NCBI GenBank assembly: GCA_035550595.1
Contig: DASZOV010000039.1
Span: forward strand, 1-7,949
DNA from: CALFMR01 sp035550595
Lineage (GTDB): Bacteria > Acidobacteriota > Vicinamibacteria > Vicinamibacterales > SCN-69-37
Length of the DNA stretch: 7,949 nucleotides
Reading direction: 5' to 3'
Under the pieces are notes generated by a model, which had not been told where the DNA came from, made no database searches, and saw only the letters and a program-made list of their open reading frames with translations. This document shows positions 7,077 to 7,949 of the stretch, in pieces; the stretch's first letter is position 1; every line of letters starts with the position of its first letter. The position numbers and the translations under genes were made by a program.

Positions 7077-7106
7077 AACTTTGAACTGCGAACTTGGAAC
7101 TTCGAA
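7077..7106. repeat. Heptamer array B1
   Basis: Four 7-bp units in a row, AACTTTG, AACTGCG, AACTTGG and AACTTCG, plus two bases of a fifth, begin 19 bases after the permease stop. Read on the opposite strand they are CGAAGTT, CCAAGTT, CGCAGTT and CAAAGTT, the same motif as in the arrays at 4565-4599 and 7153-7188. The array can pair imperfectly with 7153-7175 to form the lower part of a long stem. Confidence 0.75.
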
Positions 7107-7111
7107 CGGAT

Positions 7112-7130
7112 GAGGCGCCTTCGGCGCGTC
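7112..7130. repeat. GC-rich hairpin at the centre of element B
   Basis: GCGCC (7115-7119) and GGCGC (7123-7127) pair around a TTC loop. Two more pairs, 7112/7130 and 7113/7129, lie beyond one G-G mismatch. The hairpin lies close to midway between the two heptamer arrays. It sits in the convergent gap between the permease and lepB genes, where a stem could help end transcripts from both sides. No T-tract marks it as an intrinsic terminator. Confidence 0.55.
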
Positions 7131-7152
7131 TGCGTCGTAGAGAACGCGGAAC

Positions 7153-7188
7153 CCAAGTTCAAAGTTCAAAGTTCGAACTTCGAAGTTT
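7153..7188. repeat. Heptamer array B2, sharing a 19-bp direct repeat with array A2
   Basis: Units read CCAAGTT, CAAAGTT, CAAAGTT, CGAACTT, CGAAGTT and then T. The stretch 7169-7187 is identical in sequence and orientation to 4569-4587. A 12-bp palindrome (AAGTTCGAACTT, 7169-7180) lies within it. The first three units are inverted relative to the array at 7077-7106. The array ends five bases before the lepB stop codon, so on the minus strand it is the immediate 3' untranslated region of lepB. Confidence 0.78.
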
Positions 7189-7193
7189 CCCCC

Positions 7194-7742
7194 TCAGTGC
7201 CACCCGTCGAAAATCCGCGCGTGGTCGAGCGGCCACCAGCGGAGTTGGACTTTGCCCAGGATGTATTTCTTCGGCACCCAGCTCCAACTGCGGCTGTCCG
7301 AGCTGTTGTTGCGGTGATCGCCCATGACGAAGTACATCGCGGGCGGGACGATCTCCGGGCCCCAGGTGTCGTGGTCCTGGTACTGCTTCGGGATGAAGTC
7401 GTCGGGCAGGAGCACGCCGTTGCGGTAGACGTGGCCGTCCGTGCTGCGGATCGAATCGCCCGGCTCGGCGACGACGCGCTTGACGAACGACTGGTCGGGA
7501 TTCTCCGGGTAGAGCAGCATCACGATGTCGCCGACCTGCGGGTCGTGCAGCCGGTAGGCGAGCTTGTTGACGATGAGCCGGTCCTCGTTTTCGAGCGTGG
7601 GGGCCATACTCTGGCCCTCGACGCGCGCAACTTGGAAACCGAACGTGACGATGAGCGTCGCGTAGACGGCTGCCGAGACGAGCGTCTTGAACCACGCCAC
7701 GAGCTCCTCGCCGATGCGCGCGAGCGTGTGCCGCGAGGGCAT
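7194..7742 (-). CDS. lepB: Type I signal peptidase (leader peptidase)
   Basis: The enzyme removes signal peptides from exported proteins at the outer face of the inner membrane through a Ser/Lys dyad. The 182-residue product has one N-terminal membrane segment (about 17-38), then QSMAPTL with nucleophile Ser45, and DRLIVNKLAYR (54-64). FVKRVVAEPGD follows with the general-base Lys88 (86-96), and GDHRNNSSDSR (141-151) is the conserved S26-family box. It is short, lacking the second membrane helix and large insert of the E. coli enzyme, as in many non-proteobacteria. I take ATG 7742 as start, though no ribosome-binding site precedes it and its first base falls in an inverted repeat. The in-frame GTG at 7700, with GGAG just upstream, would still leave an intact anchor. 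It lies 56 bases after a LytTR-domain gene on the same strand and converges with the permease gene. Confidence 0.95.
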   Translation of the reverse strand: MPSRHTLARIGEELVAWFKTLVSAAVYATLIVTFGFQVARVEGQSMAPTLENEDRLIVNKLAYRLHDPQVGDIVMLLYPENPDQSFVKRVVAEPGDSIRSTDGHVYRNGVLLPDDFIPKQYQDHDTWGPEIVPPAMYFVMGDHRNNSSDSRSWSWVPKKYILGKVQLRWWPLDHARIFDGWH

Positions 7743-7771
7743 CCAGCCGCGCGTGCGTGATTCGGGCTGGA
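7742..7771 (-). promoter_or_regulatory. Inverted repeat abutting the proposed lepB start codon
   Basis: On the plus strand TCCAGCC (7742-7748) and GGCTGGA (7765-7771) are perfect 7-base complements separated by 16 bases. On the lepB mRNA the downstream arm ends in the A of the proposed AUG, so folding would cover the start site. It may be a translation-limiting hairpin, or it may mean the true start lies further inside. A chance pairing in GC-rich DNA is also possible. Confidence 0.3.
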
Positions 7772-7798
7772 GCGGCTCGGGCGACGGCGATGGCGACC

Positions 7799-7949
7799 CT
7801 AGAGCTGCAGGTAATCCCGCAACCGCCGCGTCTGCGAACGGCTGACCGGAATTTCCGTCGCCTTCGGGTCTTTCATCTTCAACAGGTAGTTGCGGCTGAA
7901 CCAGGGGACGATCTCCTTGATTTTGGTGATGTTCACCAGGTGCGACCGG
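7799..7949 (-). CDS. LytTR DNA-binding domain protein, C-terminal fragment (probable AlgR/LytR-type response regulator)
   Basis: Only the last 49 codons and the TAG stop are in the window; the 5' part lies beyond the right edge. The fragment begins RSHLVNITKIKEIVPWFSRN and continues to EIPVSRSQTRRLRDYLQL at the end. The H(L)VN...I..I.PWF...Y segment and the closing PVSRS..R.LRDYL are hallmarks of the LytTR domain, the beta-rich DNA-binding module of LytR/AgrA/AlgR regulators. Family members usually carry an N-terminal receiver domain and act with a histidine kinase, but that part cannot be seen here. The gene ends 56 bases before the proposed lepB start on the same strand, so the two may be co-transcribed. 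The LytTR assignment is firm; the response-regulator label is inferred. Confidence 0.85.
   Translation of the reverse strand, partial: RSHLVNITKIKEIVPWFSRNYLLKMKDPKATEIPVSRSQTRRLRDYLQL

Noticed and set aside
4446..7193. Insertion sequence carrying the permease as cargo
   Set aside because: No transposase, no clear terminal inverted repeats at both ends and no target-site duplication were found; only short direct repeats and heptamer arrays flank the gene.
7110..7760. Plus-strand open frame across lepB
   Set aside because: The opposite strand encodes a complete signal peptidase with both catalytic residues; the plus-strand translation has no family resemblance.

Overview
The window is GC-rich bacterial chromosomal DNA. 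It most likely comes from an Acidobacteriota member of the Vicinamibacteria/subgroup 6 kind. The main reason is a large FtsX/MacB-type permease with two transporter halves and no ATPase neighbour (an 'acidobacterial duplicated orphan permease', ADOP). The CarD with an Ala/Arg/Lys-rich tail, the frequent GTG starts and the heptamer-rich intergenic DNA fit the same picture. The taxonomic call is inference from gene content.

Positions 13-4445 hold five tightly packed plus-strand genes: a CarD/CdnL RNA-polymerase-binding regulator, a PlsC-type lysophosphatidate acyltransferase, the NADH/NAD+-sensing repressor Rex, the molybdenum-cofactor enzyme MoaC, and a long-chain acyl-CoA synthetase. Gaps are 40 and 22 bases, followed by overlaps of 8 and 4 bases, so rex-moaC-acyl-CoA synthetase is very probably co-translated. 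PlsC and the acyl-CoA synthetase both belong to acyl-lipid metabolism. Rex and MoaC connect to redox and respiratory metabolism. A TAAAAT box nine bases before the rex GTG suggests an internal promoter and a leaderless or nearly leaderless rex transcript.

Positions 4446-4640 are non-coding and hold arrays of degenerate 7-bp repeats on both sides of a GC-rich hairpin, including a perfect 20-bp palindrome. The ADOP permease follows (4641-7058, plus strand). A second non-coding stretch (7059-7193) repeats the same architecture: heptamer array, GC-rich hairpin, heptamer array. It shares an exact 19-bp direct repeat with the first. The permease gene is therefore bracketed by two related repeat elements.

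From 7194 to the end the genes are on the minus strand and converge on the permease. They are a short type I signal peptidase (lepB) and, upstream of it, the 3' end of a LytTR-domain protein cut by the window edge. The genes are of known families, and no transposase, CRISPR array, tRNA or rRNA was seen. The least explained structure is the pair of heptamer/hairpin elements around the permease. No gene-free stretch exceeds 300 bases.
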